From Lacisediminihabitans profunda (GTDB lineage Bacteria > Actinomycetota > Actinomycetes > Actinomycetales > Microbacteriaceae), in NCBI RefSeq assembly GCF_008040105.1, contig NZ_VRMG01000016.1, forward strand, positions 16,784-80,783: 64,000 nucleotides of DNA, read 5' to 3'. The notes under the pieces are model-generated. The model was not told the DNA's origin, ran no database searches, and saw nothing but the letters and a program-made list of their open reading frames with translations. Shown piece after piece: positions 44,779 to 52,593 of this stretch (positions are counted from its first letter, which is position 1; every line of letters starts with the position of its first letter). A program made the translations under genes and the position numbers.

Positions 44779-45807
44779 TCAGTTCGCCGGTTCCGGGTCC
44801 GGGTGGTTGGCGTACCACGCGGCGATCTGGGCCCGCGACCGAAAGCCGAGGCGCAGGCGGATGCGTTCGACATGGCCCTCGGCGGAACGTTCGTCTATGC
44901 CCAGCCGCGTGGCGATCTCGCGGTTCGTGCACCCCTCGCTGATCAACGCCGCGACCTCGCGCTGGCGGGCAGTCAGCGTTCGGGCGCCACGCCTCGGGGC
45001 GCGGACGCCGAGGAACCGACGCACCGTCGTGACGAGCGCATGGGTGTCGCCCGCGTACGGCAGATGCGAGCGGCCGGGCAGCACCACGAGCTTCGCACCG
45101 GCGATACCGTCGGCCAGCGCGGTGGCCTGCTCGACGGGGGCTGCGCGGTCGTGGGCACGATGGACCACCAGCGTGGGGGTGCGCACTCGAGCGAGGAGGT
45201 CCGTGACGTCGAGCTCGTAGCTCATCGCCAGCAGCGACCGTGCCGTGGCGGCGGTCGAGCAGGCCCGTTGATAGCGACCGAATTCCTTACGCGTCGTGGC
45301 GTCGGCGTCGGGCGCGAAGATGTCGGTGAGCACGTCGGAGCCGAGCCCCCAATGCGACTCGACAAGTCCGAGCACGTGCTCCCGAGCGCTGGGCGGAGAG
45401 ACCGCCGAGCCAGACACCCAGCCACCGTAAAGCACCAGCCGCCGTACAGTGTCCGGGTGCGCTGCCGCCCACGCCACCGCGACCAGAGCACCCATCGACG
45501 TGCCCACCAGGTCGAAGGGTTCCCCACCGAGTGTCGCGACGACCGCGGCAAGCTGCTCGAGTTCGTAGGCCATCGACGGTGGCCGGGTCGTCGGCGCCGA
45601 CAACCCAGATCCGGCGCGGTCGTAGCGGATGAGCCGGCAGCCCTGCGCCAGACTCTCGTAGAACGCCCGCTCTTCTGGCAGCTCCCAGCTCAGCTGCAGA
45701 TGACTGAGCCAGCCGGAGACGTAGACCACTGGCCGACCGGCGCCGATCGTGGCGTACGCCACGAGGGTGCCGTCGGTCGTCGTGACCCGGGCAATCTCCT
45801 GTTGCAC
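44779..45807 (-). CDS. Alpha/beta hydrolase fused to a C-terminal LuxR HTH
   Basis: A 342-aa two-domain protein. Residues 1-265 are an alpha/beta hydrolase with nucleophile Ser104 in LVGTSMGA, acid in RAHDRAAPV and His in PGRSHLPYAGD, so the triad looks intact. Residues about 278-335 form a LuxR-type HTH: LTARQREVAALISEGCTNRE, then ATRLGIDERSAEGHVERIRL. The fusion suggests a regulator that senses or hydrolyses a small ester, lactone or similar ligand. It lies just upstream of the methyltransferase gene on the same strand. Targets are unknown. Confidence 0.88.
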   Translation of the reverse strand: MQQEIARVTTTDGTLVAYATIGAGRPVVYVSGWLSHLQLSWELPEERAFYESLAQGCRLIRYDRAGSGLSAPTTRPPSMAYELEQLAAVVATLGGEPFDLVGTSMGALVAVAWAAAHPDTVRRLVLYGGWVSGSAVSPPSAREHVLGLVESHWGLGSDVLTDIFAPDADATTRKEFGRYQRACSTAATARSLLAMSYELDVTDLLARVRTPTLVVHRAHDRAAPVEQATALADGIAGAKLVVLPGRSHLPYAGDTHALVTTVRRFLGVRAPRRGARTLTARQREVAALISEGCTNREIATRLGIDERSAEGHVERIRLRLGFRSRAQIAAWYANHPDPEPAN

Positions 45808-45885
45808 TCCTCCATTGTGGTGGTCGCGCCCGGTGAATCGGGAGTCCCGGCAGATTCGAGATCGTGCGGGCCACGGCTGCGGCCG

Positions 45886-46491
45886 TCAGCCCCGGGCGTG
45901 GTCTGAATGGGCATCGGTGTCGACGGCGGCGATGGCGGCATCGATCATGGCGGCCGCCGATTGCGGATTGACCTTGACGATTGCCATGGCGGCGAACACG
46001 AGTCCGGTGCACGTGGTGGAGATCCGCGCCCGTTCGGCCGGGTCGAGGTGAGGCAGGGCCGCCAGCACACCGGCGGAGATCGCTTCCCCCAGGTCGTCGC
46101 AATAGATGTTGATCACGCTTCGCAGTGCGTGTTCGTGGGCAAGGGGCGTGGCGGTGGCATTCAGGAGCAGGCAACCATTTGCCGCCAGGGATGTCTTCCC
46201 GTCGAGCAGCATGACTCGAAGTTCGTGCAGGTAGATGTGGAGAGCATCTGGGCCAACCGGCACGGCCCGGAGTCGTGCCAGGCGAGGGTAGACGATGTCC
46301 TCGAAGTAGCTCTGCACGGCCTCGTCGAAGAGGCCTCGCTTGCTGCCGAAGGCATGGTAGATACTCGACCGGTTCAACCCGGTGGCCGTTTCGAGCTCGG
46401 CAATGCCCGTTTGCTCGTAGCCCTCGTTCCAGAACACCGTCCGTGCAGCCCGGACGACGTCTTCCTTGACGAAGGAGCGCGTGCGGCTCAT
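45886..46491 (-). CDS. TetR-family regulator
   Basis: A 201-aa repressor with an N-terminal HTH (about 8-55: VRAARTVFWNEGYEQTGIAE, then TGLNRSSIYHAFGSKRGLF) and a TetR_C ligand domain. It is divergent from the oxidoreductase gene at 46628, and a good palindrome (46515-46530) sits 24 bp upstream of its start. Probably an autorepressor controlling that gene. Confidence 0.9.
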   Translation of the reverse strand: MSRTRSFVKEDVVRAARTVFWNEGYEQTGIAELETATGLNRSSIYHAFGSKRGLFDEAVQSYFEDIVYPRLARLRAVPVGPDALHIYLHELRVMLLDGKTSLAANGCLLLNATATPLAHEHALRSVINIYCDDLGEAISAGVLAALPHLDPAERARISTTCTGLVFAAMAIVKVNPQSAAAMIDAAIAAVDTDAHSDHARG

Positions 46492-46514
46492 GAGTGTTTC
46501 CCAACGAATTGAAT

Positions 46515-46530
46515 TGAACTGATCGGTTCA
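46515..46530. promoter_or_regulatory. Palindromic TetR operator candidate
   Basis: TGAACTGATCGGTTCA is a 16-bp inverted repeat with 5-bp perfect outer arms and a GATC centre; only one pair is mismatched. It lies in the 136-bp divergent gap between the TetR gene and the oxidoreductase gene. Confidence 0.7.
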
Positions 46531-46627
46531 GTATATTCGGGAACGACCGATTCACAACGGTCCGGCTCGGGTGATCCCGCCCAGGGTCGATTCGCAGTAC
46601 AGCCCCACACACGAGAGTAGAGATGCC

Positions 46628-47605
46628 ATGCGCGCACTCATCCATCACACGTTCGGCGATCCCTCCGAGGTCCTGACCGTCGAGGACGTCGCGACGCCCG
46701 AGCCGGGTGCCGGGGAGGTGCGAGTGCGCACGATCCTGTCGCCGATCCACAACCACGACCTGTGGACGATTCGCGGTACATACGGTTTCAAGCCTGACCT
46801 GCCGGCACGCGCGGGAACGGAGGCGGTCGGAGTGATCGACGCGCTGGGCGAAGGGGTCGAGGGGCTCACGGTCGGGCAGCGTGTCGTCACGGGCGGCACC
46901 TTCGGCGTGTGGGCGGAGTTCTTCATCGCGAAGGCCGCGAACGTGATCCCGGTTGCCGACGGCATTCCGGATGACGTGGCAGCCCAGTTGGTGTCGATGC
47001 CGTTCAGCGCGATCAGCCTTCTCGACTCGCTCGACCTGTCGGCGGGCCAGTGGATCGTGCAGAACGCCGCCAACGGTGCCGTCGGTCGTCTCCTCGCGCA
47101 GCTCGCGGCCGCGCGCGGCATCAACGTGCTCGGCTTGGTCCGTCGTGAGTCCGGGATCGAGGAACTCGCGGCCCAGGGCATCGGCAACATTGTTGCCACC
47201 GACACCGACGACTGGAAGAGCCGGGTCCGGGACATCGTGGGGGAGGCCCCTCTCACCGTCGGCGTGGACTCCGTCGGCGGTGCCGCCAGCGGTGACGTGC
47301 TGTCGTTGCTGGCCGAGAACGGCACCCTCGTCGTCTTCGGTGCCATGCAGTCCCCGGTGATGGAGATCCGCTCCGGCGACGTCATCTTCAAGCAGGCCAC
47401 CGTGAAGGGGTTCTGGGGGAGCAAGGTGAGTGCCACCATGCCCCGGGAGAAGCGCGGAGCTCTCCTCGCCGAACTCGTCGCCCGCATCCAGGATGGAACC
47501 ATCACTCTTCCGGTGGAGGCGACCTACAGTTTTGAGGATGCCCGTCAGGCGAGCGCGGCGAACGCCGTGGCGGGTCGAGTCGGCAAGATCCTGCTCCGCC
47601 CCTGA
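46628..47605 (+). CDS. Zinc-type alcohol dehydrogenase-like / quinone oxidoreductase (MDR)
   Basis: A 325-aa medium-chain reductase. GroES-like N-terminal domain (VLTVEDVATPEPGAGEVRVR) with no structural-zinc Cys cluster, then AGTEAVGVIDALGEGVEGL and the Rossmann motif NAANGAVGRLLAQLAAARG, in which the usual GxGxxG is degenerate. FEDARQASAANAVAGRVGKI ends the chain. This fits the NADPH:quinone or trans-2-enoyl reductase-like group (MECR-like). The start at 46628 is the ATG after a weak GAG site. Controlled by the divergent TetR gene by inference. Confidence 0.87.
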   Translation: MRALIHHTFGDPSEVLTVEDVATPEPGAGEVRVRTILSPIHNHDLWTIRGTYGFKPDLPARAGTEAVGVIDALGEGVEGLTVGQRVVTGGTFGVWAEFFIAKAANVIPVADGIPDDVAAQLVSMPFSAISLLDSLDLSAGQWIVQNAANGAVGRLLAQLAAARGINVLGLVRRESGIEELAAQGIGNIVATDTDDWKSRVRDIVGEAPLTVGVDSVGGAASGDVLSLLAENGTLVVFGAMQSPVMEIRSGDVIFKQATVKGFWGSKVSATMPREKRGALLAELVARIQDGTITLPVEATYSFEDARQASAANAVAGRVGKILLRP

Positions 47606-47861
47606 ATCGCCCGGGCGGATTCGGGCAGGCGCGGATTCGAGCAGGCGCCCCGCGCCTCCGGAGGGCGGTCGGGCGCGGTTCAGTCGTAGAACGCCGATTG
47701 CACTCGAAAAAGAGCCATGGTGTGGAGCAACTACCTGGCAAGCGTTGAGTCTTCGATGCCATCGGGCGTACGCTTCGGTCAATCATTCCGCGTGGTGAGG
47801 TGCTATTTGGCGAACGGCGGAAAGAGTCGATCATGAGCTTGTCGACCATCTGGGGGATTCT

Positions 47862-49028
47862 GTGCGCATAAGAAAATTGGCATTCGTTCCGATCACGGTG
47901 GGGGCGCTGATTTTCGCCTTCAGTACTCCGGTAGCGGCGACTCCGCCCGCAGCGGACTTCGGCCTGAGCCATCGAGTGTGCAGCACCCCGGCGGCGGGTT
48001 TTGCTGCCTGCAACGTGAAGGTCGTCGATGGAGCCAATGGGGTTCCGAAGACCTCGACGGCGCCAATCGGCCTCGCCCCGGCGACGATCAAATCCGCCTA
48101 CGGCTTTCCCACCAGCATCTCGGCGGGAGCGGGCGCGACGATCGCGATTGTGGACGCCTACGACGATCCGACCGCCGAAAGCGACTTGGCTGTCTTCAGC
48201 AGCACGTTCGGGCTGCCGTCCTGCACTACTACAAACGGCTGTTTCCAGAAGGTCAATCAGACCGGTGGCAGCAAGTTTCCGAAGACAAACAGCGGGTGGG
48301 CGCTTGAAATCAGCCTCGACATCCAATGGGCGCATGCGATCGCGCCTGGGGCCAAGATCCTACTGGTGGAGTCCAACTCGGCGAGTTTCAGCGACCTGCT
48401 GACTGCAGAGAACTTTGCGAAGACGCATGCCGGCTACGTGTCCAACAGCTGGGGTGGGAGCGAGTCGTCGAGCGAATTGGGTTACGACGCCTCGTTTGCG
48501 CAACCGGGCGTGAGCTTCTTCGTGTCGTCCGGAGACGCGGGCCTTCCCGCCGAATATCCGTCCTCATCGCCCAATGTCATCTCGGTGGGAGGGACCACCC
48601 TTAATTTCAGCGGTTCTGGCGCCTTCCTCTCCGAGACCGGATGGAGTTCAGGAGGCGGGGGATGCAGCGTGTACGAATCCGCGTCAGCCGCTCAGAGTGC
48701 CTACCCCGGCTACACCCAAGCGAATTGCGCCGGCAAGAGGGCGACCCCAGACGTCTCGCTCGACGCCGACCCGGCATCCGGTGTTTCCGTCTATGACACG
48801 ACGAGATACCAGGGGCAGTCTGGCTGGTACAAGGTCGGCGGAACCAGCGCATCCTCTCCGATGTGGGCGGCACGTTCGGCGGTCGCTGGGGTCGTTGTGA
48901 ACCCAAGCTACGTTTACGGAAGCGGCATCTCCTATCGAGACATCACCTCCGGCAACAACGGCGCGCCATGCCTCGTCGGGTATGACCTCTGCACTGGTCG
49001 AGGCAGCTGGGTGGGAGCCACTCCCTGA
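47862..49028 (+). CDS. Secreted S53 family (sedolisin) peptidase, short form
   Basis: A 388-aa exported acid-type serine-carboxyl peptidase. Signal peptide about 1-26 (cleavage after VAA). The catalytic residues appear intact: Glu149 and Asp153 in ALEISLDIQWA, oxyanion Asp225 in VSSGDAG, and nucleophile Ser329 in GGTSASSP. A C-terminal calcium-site-like segment DITSGNNG and GYDLCTGRGS is present. The catalytic domain begins about residue 65, so the ~150-residue propeptide of kumamolisin-type enzymes is missing. The GTG 47862 start is preceded by GGGGGATTCT and overlaps a 12-codon ORF (47833-47871). A strong terminator follows. Confidence 0.9.
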   Translation: MRIRKLAFVPITVGALIFAFSTPVAATPPAADFGLSHRVCSTPAAGFAACNVKVVDGANGVPKTSTAPIGLAPATIKSAYGFPTSISAGAGATIAIVDAYDDPTAESDLAVFSSTFGLPSCTTTNGCFQKVNQTGGSKFPKTNSGWALEISLDIQWAHAIAPGAKILLVESNSASFSDLLTAENFAKTHAGYVSNSWGGSESSSELGYDASFAQPGVSFFVSSGDAGLPAEYPSSSPNVISVGGTTLNFSGSGAFLSETGWSSGGGGCSVYESASAAQSAYPGYTQANCAGKRATPDVSLDADPASGVSVYDTTRYQGQSGWYKVGGTSASSPMWAARSAVAGVVVNPSYVYGSGISYRDITSGNNGAPCLVGYDLCTGRGSWVGATP

Positions 49029-49040
49029 TCATTGGGCGTG

Positions 49041-49064
49041 GCCGATCCAGCGGGCTGGATCGGC
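49041..49064 (+). terminator. Hairpin after the S53 peptidase gene
   Basis: GCCGATCCAG (49041-49050) and CTGGATCGGC (49055-49064) form a perfect 10-bp stem with a CGGG tetraloop, 13 bp after the TGA. No T-tract follows. Confidence 0.75.
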
Positions 49065-49190
49065 TCACGGCGGCACGGCGCTGTTCGGGGCGTCGGCGAA
49101 CTCCAGCATCCCATCGTGGCCGCGTGGCTTCAGAGTCGCGTACCTGACCGAAATGGCGATTTCACGACTGCAGGCCTCTACAGTGAAGAG

Positions 49191-49696
49191 ATGAATCCTC
49201 GGTTTTCTGTCCACTTCGTCGTCCTGGCCACCGTCTCGGTGCTCCTCGCTGGGTGCGTCAGCAGCGCCAACGGTGACGCCAAGGCGCCAGGGAAGCCGCT
49301 GCAGCAGCGTCTCGTCAGTTCCTCGGTGGACGGAACCTGCACCGCGCCGAATCTGAGTTCAGATGGCCCGGCCAGTGCGTGCGACAGAGCGGGCACCACC
49401 ACGTATGAGTTGGGGAAGTCGCTGGGCACACTCACACCGACCTCCCTCACTCTCTCCACGGATCAGGGATCGGCACACTCGATCATTCTTGAGCTCAACG
49501 CGGCTGATGCCAGCGCGCTCGGCACAATCACCGCCGACGCCATCGACAAGAACCTGGCGATCATCCTCGACGGCGGGTGCTCTCGGCGCCCGTCGTCAAG
49601 GCTCCCATCACCAGCAGATCGCTCACTCTTGCCTTCGGGACAGCATCCGAGGCCAGGCAAATCGCAGCAGAACTGCGTGCGCCGGCAACTCCCTGA
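49191..49696 (+). pseudogene. SecD-like (SecDF P1 head) lipoprotein with frameshift
   Basis: From ATG 49191 (AAGAG upstream) the frame encodes a lipoprotein signal (VLATVSVLLAGCVSS) and a domain like the SecD periplasmic head: TTTYELGKSLGTLTPTSLTL, SIILELNAADASALGTI, AIDKNLAIILDG. At about 49574 (GACGGCGGGTG) the frame is lost. Reading one base shifted continues as RVLSAPVVKAPITSRSLTLA, FGTASEARQIAAELRAP and stops at 49696, exactly as SecD heads do. A single-base deletion explains it. Without repair the original frame runs into unrelated Arg/Pro-rich sequence to 50000. Confidence 0.75.
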
Positions 49697-49780
49697 CTCC
49701 AACGAACTCGCGCGCGAACCCGCTGCCCGAACCGAACGCCTGACGGGCCGCCACCGACGTAAGCGGCCCGTCCTGCCGGG

Positions 49781-50206
49781 TCAGCCTCCCAGCGCTTTCA
49801 CGCAAGCGCTGAGCCCGCGAGTGAGCGAGGTGCGCTCGGACGGGCTGAGTCCCGAGAGCATCCGCTCTTCGACTCCGTTCACTTCAGCCTGCGCGGCAGA
49901 GAGGAGGTCAACACCCGCCGCCGTAAGCGCGGTCGGCAAAACGCGACCGCTCTCGGGGCGCGCGGGGCGTTCGACCAATCGACGATCGAGCAATTGCTGA
50001 AGCATCGAGCTCATGGACTGGCGCGTCATGAACGTGGCGCGGGCCAGCCCCGCGGCGGAGATACCCGGCTCGCGCAGTAAGTGGTGAAGACACGAGTACT
50101 GGGAAACGGTGAGAGCGAGCGGGTTCAGCGCCTCCTCCATGCGAAGTCGAAGCAACGATTGCGCTTGCTTCAGCACGTATCCGACCTGCTGTTCTCGGTT
50201 GTTCAT
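49781..50206 (-). CDS. MarR-family regulator
   Basis: A 141-aa winged-helix protein: VGYVLKQAQSLLRLRMEEAL at the start, recognition helix region GISAAGLARATFMTRQSMSS, wing VERPARPESGRVLP. ATG 50206 is inside the first operator copy, so binding there would block its own transcription or translation. It is divergent from a VOC gene 57 bp away and likely controls it. Confidence 0.88.
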   Translation of the reverse strand: MNNREQQVGYVLKQAQSLLRLRMEEALNPLALTVSQYSCLHHLLREPGISAAGLARATFMTRQSMSSMLQQLLDRRLVERPARPESGRVLPTALTAAGVDLLSAAQAEVNGVEERMLSGLSPSERTSLTRGLSACVKALGG

Positions 50207-50247
50207 GTAAGAATTCTGACATACCATTCAATGTAAGAAAACTGACT
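50206..50247. promoter_or_regulatory. Two MarR boxes between divergent MarR and VOC genes
   Basis: TGTAAGAATTCTGACA (50206-50221) is a near-perfect 16-bp palindrome. A second related copy, TGTAAGAAAACTGACT (50232-50247), lies 26 bp downstream, about two and a half helical turns. The VOC gene's AGGAG site begins 4 bp after the second box. Confidence 0.75.
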
Positions 50248-50263
50248 TAAGAGGAGAATCACT

Positions 50264-50635
50264 ATGGCCGTCACTGGTCCCGACTTCATCGCCCTCCAGG
50301 TTCGCGACCTCGACAAGGCCGCAGCCTTCTACGAGAACACCGTCGGCCTGACCCGGGCACACTTCTCGCCGCCGCACGCCGTCGTCTTCGACACCCAGCC
50401 GACCTTCGCGGTTCGCGAACCCGCACCGGGAGTTGATCTCGAATCCGGTCAGCTGGGGCTCGGCGTGGCGCTCTGGCTCCATGATCCTGAGGCGGTCGCC
50501 CTGCACGAGGCTGTCGCCGAATCCGGTGTGACCATCCTTCAGGAACCCTTCGAGGGCCCGTTCGGAATGACATTCGTTTTTCAGGATCCCGACGGGTACG
50601 CGGTCACTGTTCACGATCGCGCGACACGCGGCTAA
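50264..50635 (+). CDS. VOC (glyoxalase) family protein
   Basis: A 123-aa single-chain VOC protein: DFIALQVRDLDKAAAFYENT at the start and GPFGMTFVFQDPDGYAVTVHD at the end. Metal-ligand positions are mostly not conserved (Gln/His pattern partial). The ATG at 50264 follows AGGAG with an 8-bp gap. Divergent from a MarR repressor with two operator boxes, so it is probably induced by a small electrophile or similar ligand (inference). Confidence 0.88.
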   Translation: MAVTGPDFIALQVRDLDKAAAFYENTVGLTRAHFSPPHAVVFDTQPTFAVREPAPGVDLESGQLGLGVALWLHDPEAVALHEAVAESGVTILQEPFEGPFGMTFVFQDPDGYAVTVHDRATRG

Positions 50636-51167
50636 CCCACTCCCCGCGCTGAGCCGGGGCGTTGTGGGCGGGACTGTCCCGCGGTGACGTCTCGGATCTC
50701 CTCTACGAGGTGCAGCTGCGAATGTCCTTGATGAGGAACCCCCTGCGGGCACGCGAGCAGCTCAGCCGCTCTCGCGGGTGCAGTTGACCTCGGCGCTTGG
50801 GACTTTCGGCACGTAGCGGCTGTCTCCGGCATGCGACTCTGACGGGATGAGTTCCCTCCCGCCACACGTCATCCGACGGGACGGGCACTCCAGAGACGCC
50901 GCTGACGAACGGTCTGACCCGAACAGACTGTGCGGTTAGCGGCGCTTGGGGGGACAGAGTCCTTCTAGAGGGCCGTGGCTGGCGGCGACTGACCCGAACA
51001 GGCGCCGCCGGCCGCGGCACTCACTGCCCCAAGAACGGCGCCACGCGTGGAATGCGGGACAGGCGAACCGCCCGCCAGGGGGTCACAGGGCTCAATGCCG
51101 TGTCACTTGGGAGCGGCTAAGGGGCGGTTGAAAGGGTCCAGCCTTCGTGGTGGTCGTATGATCATGT
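50636..51167. other. Gene-free stretch of 532 bp
   Basis: No ORF here has a recognisable product. ACTGACCCGAACAG-like words occur near 50916 and 50988, the latter inside a hairpin whose arms GGCGGCG (50981-50987) and CGCCGCC (51003-51009) pair perfectly. The base composition and lack of codon bias suggest decayed or non-coding DNA. Confidence 0.6.
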
Positions 51168-51932
51168 TTAATGGGTGGCTTCGTTCTGAGCAACTTCGGC
51201 TAGCCAAAAGGTCTGGTCCGGGTCCCAGCCTGCGAGCACGGTCATCAGGTCGTCCGCGACGGGAACTGCCAATCCGGCAGTGCTGAGGTAGCCGGCGACA
51301 GTGAGGTGAACTGCGTCGAATTTCCGTGCGACTTCCAGCCAGTCCGGGATGACCCAACGGCCGACTCGGGAGGTCGCTCGGTACCAGTCATGTCGTCGCG
51401 ACGCTGTGACGTCCAGAGGGAAACGTCGACACAAGTCTGCCCATGCGTGCGGACTGTCGATCTCGAAGACCCGCGCACCACGGGGAACGATGATCTGGCG
51501 CGCCGTTGCCTGGTCCCACCCCATGCTGTCTTCGACAAGCCACAGACCGGCAGGGCCCCGGCCATCCAGCGCGCGCGTCGATCGTGTCAGGCCAGTAGGC
51601 GGCCTCGACCACCACGACCCGCTCCACGCTGCTCGGGGATCGACTGGCCGATCGCGCTCCGCGGCCACCTCCTCTTCGACCTGCGCCGCACGCCACCGCT
51701 GAAGCGTTTCGGTCGTGACGGCCTCCGCCACTGGAATGCCCGCGAAATCAACTACCCACTGCGTGCCGAGAGCGAGCGGCGTGGACCACCAGGCGGAGTG
51801 AGGCGAGTCCGCCAGAAGGGAACTGACGCGGGCGAGCGGCCCCCGAACCTCCGGTGCGGTGGCGAGCACATCCTCACCATCGGGCTCCTGCCAGTAGCGC
51901 GCGAAAAGCTCCTCGCCCGCGAAAAGGCACAC
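51168..51932 (-). CDS. Hypothetical protein, probably missing its N-terminus
   Basis: The open frame reads as a genuine protein from about SSLLADSPHSAWWSTPLALG through DSMGWDQATARQIIVPRGA and FDAVHLTVAGYLSTAGLA to TFWLAEVAQNEATH. No domain is recognised; the pattern resembles uncharacterised actinobacterial proteins. The only start in range is GTG 51932, and the first ~13 codons overlap, antisense, the conserved N-terminal part of the DUF899 gene. The true start has probably been lost at a junction near 51893. Confidence 0.6.
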   Translation of the reverse strand: MCLFAGEELFARYWQEPDGEDVLATAPEVRGPLARVSSLLADSPHSAWWSTPLALGTQWVVDFAGIPVAEAVTTETLQRWRAAQVEEEVAAERDRPVDPRAAWSGSWWSRPPTGLTRSTRALDGRGPAGLWLVEDSMGWDQATARQIIVPRGARVFEIDSPHAWADLCRRFPLDVTASRRHDWYRATSRVGRWVIPDWLEVARKFDAVHLTVAGYLSTAGLAVPVADDLMTVLAGWDPDQTFWLAEVAQNEATH

Positions 51933-51977
51933 ACTCGTGAAGGTGATGCGATTGCGGCGGTGCGTCGCGAACTTCCC

Positions 51978-52589
51978 ATGACTGAAGTGGACGCCTCGGC
52001 GATGCTCATCGGCGAAGGCGGCCCGGTGTCATTCTTGGACGTATTTGACGGTCGCGATCAACTGATCGTCTACAAGCACATGTGGCATGAGGCCGGGGGA
52101 ATTGAGGGTCAGTGCGAAGGGTGCACCGCGACCATCGTCGACGTTCATGATGTGAGCTACTTGAACCATCGGGGCGTGTCCTTTGCAGTTTTTTGTGAAG
52201 GACCCTGGCACGAGATCGCCCCCTTCCGCGCCTTCATGGGCTACACGCTGCCGTGGTTTTCGATGGCCGGCGTGAAGGATCGTGCAGTGGGGGATGGCCT
52301 CCTGGATGATCCGGGGCACATTGCGTGCTACCTGCGAAAGGGCGATCGGGTGTTCCTGACAAACGAGACGATTGGTCGAGGAGTCGAGGCCACGATGCTT
52401 CAGGCCCATCTGCTCGACTTGACCGCCTACGGACGCAAGGAGTCCTGGGAGGTCTCCCCGGAGGGCTGGCCGCAGGATCGAACAGGGTCATGGTGGGCGA
52501 AGGATGGTCGGCCGGTTCCGCATTGGACACGCCCAGGCGCCGCGCCCGTCGGTGCGACTGGTGGCGCACCGGCCGGCCACTGCTGCTAA
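51978..52589 (+). CDS. DUF899 (thioredoxin-like) protein, 5'-truncated
   Basis: From ATG 51978 the product is 203 aa with DUF899 hallmarks: LLDVFDGRDQLI-type FLDVFDGRDQLIVYKHMWH, CEGCT, SYLNHRGVSFAVFCEGPWHE, FMGYTLPWFS. The in-frame sequence upstream (AREKLLAREKAHTREGDAI, RRELPMTEVD) matches the usual family N-terminus back to about 51893, but no start codon precedes it. The intact family protein is about 30 residues longer at the N-terminus. It may still be translated from 51978 or GTG 51960. It lies 4 bp upstream of the MocR gene's ATG. Confidence 0.75.
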   Translation: MTEVDASAMLIGEGGPVSFLDVFDGRDQLIVYKHMWHEAGGIEGQCEGCTATIVDVHDVSYLNHRGVSFAVFCEGPWHEIAPFRAFMGYTLPWFSMAGVKDRAVGDGLLDDPGHIACYLRKGDRVFLTNETIGRGVEATMLQAHLLDLTAYGRKESWEVSPEGWPQDRTGSWWAKDGRPVPHWTRPGAAPVGATGGAPAGHCC

Positions 52590-52593
52590 TTTC

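Noticed and set aside
45287..47782. 831-residue minus-strand frame
   Set aside because: Runs antisense through the oxidoreductase and out of frame with the TetR and hydrolase genes; no domain.
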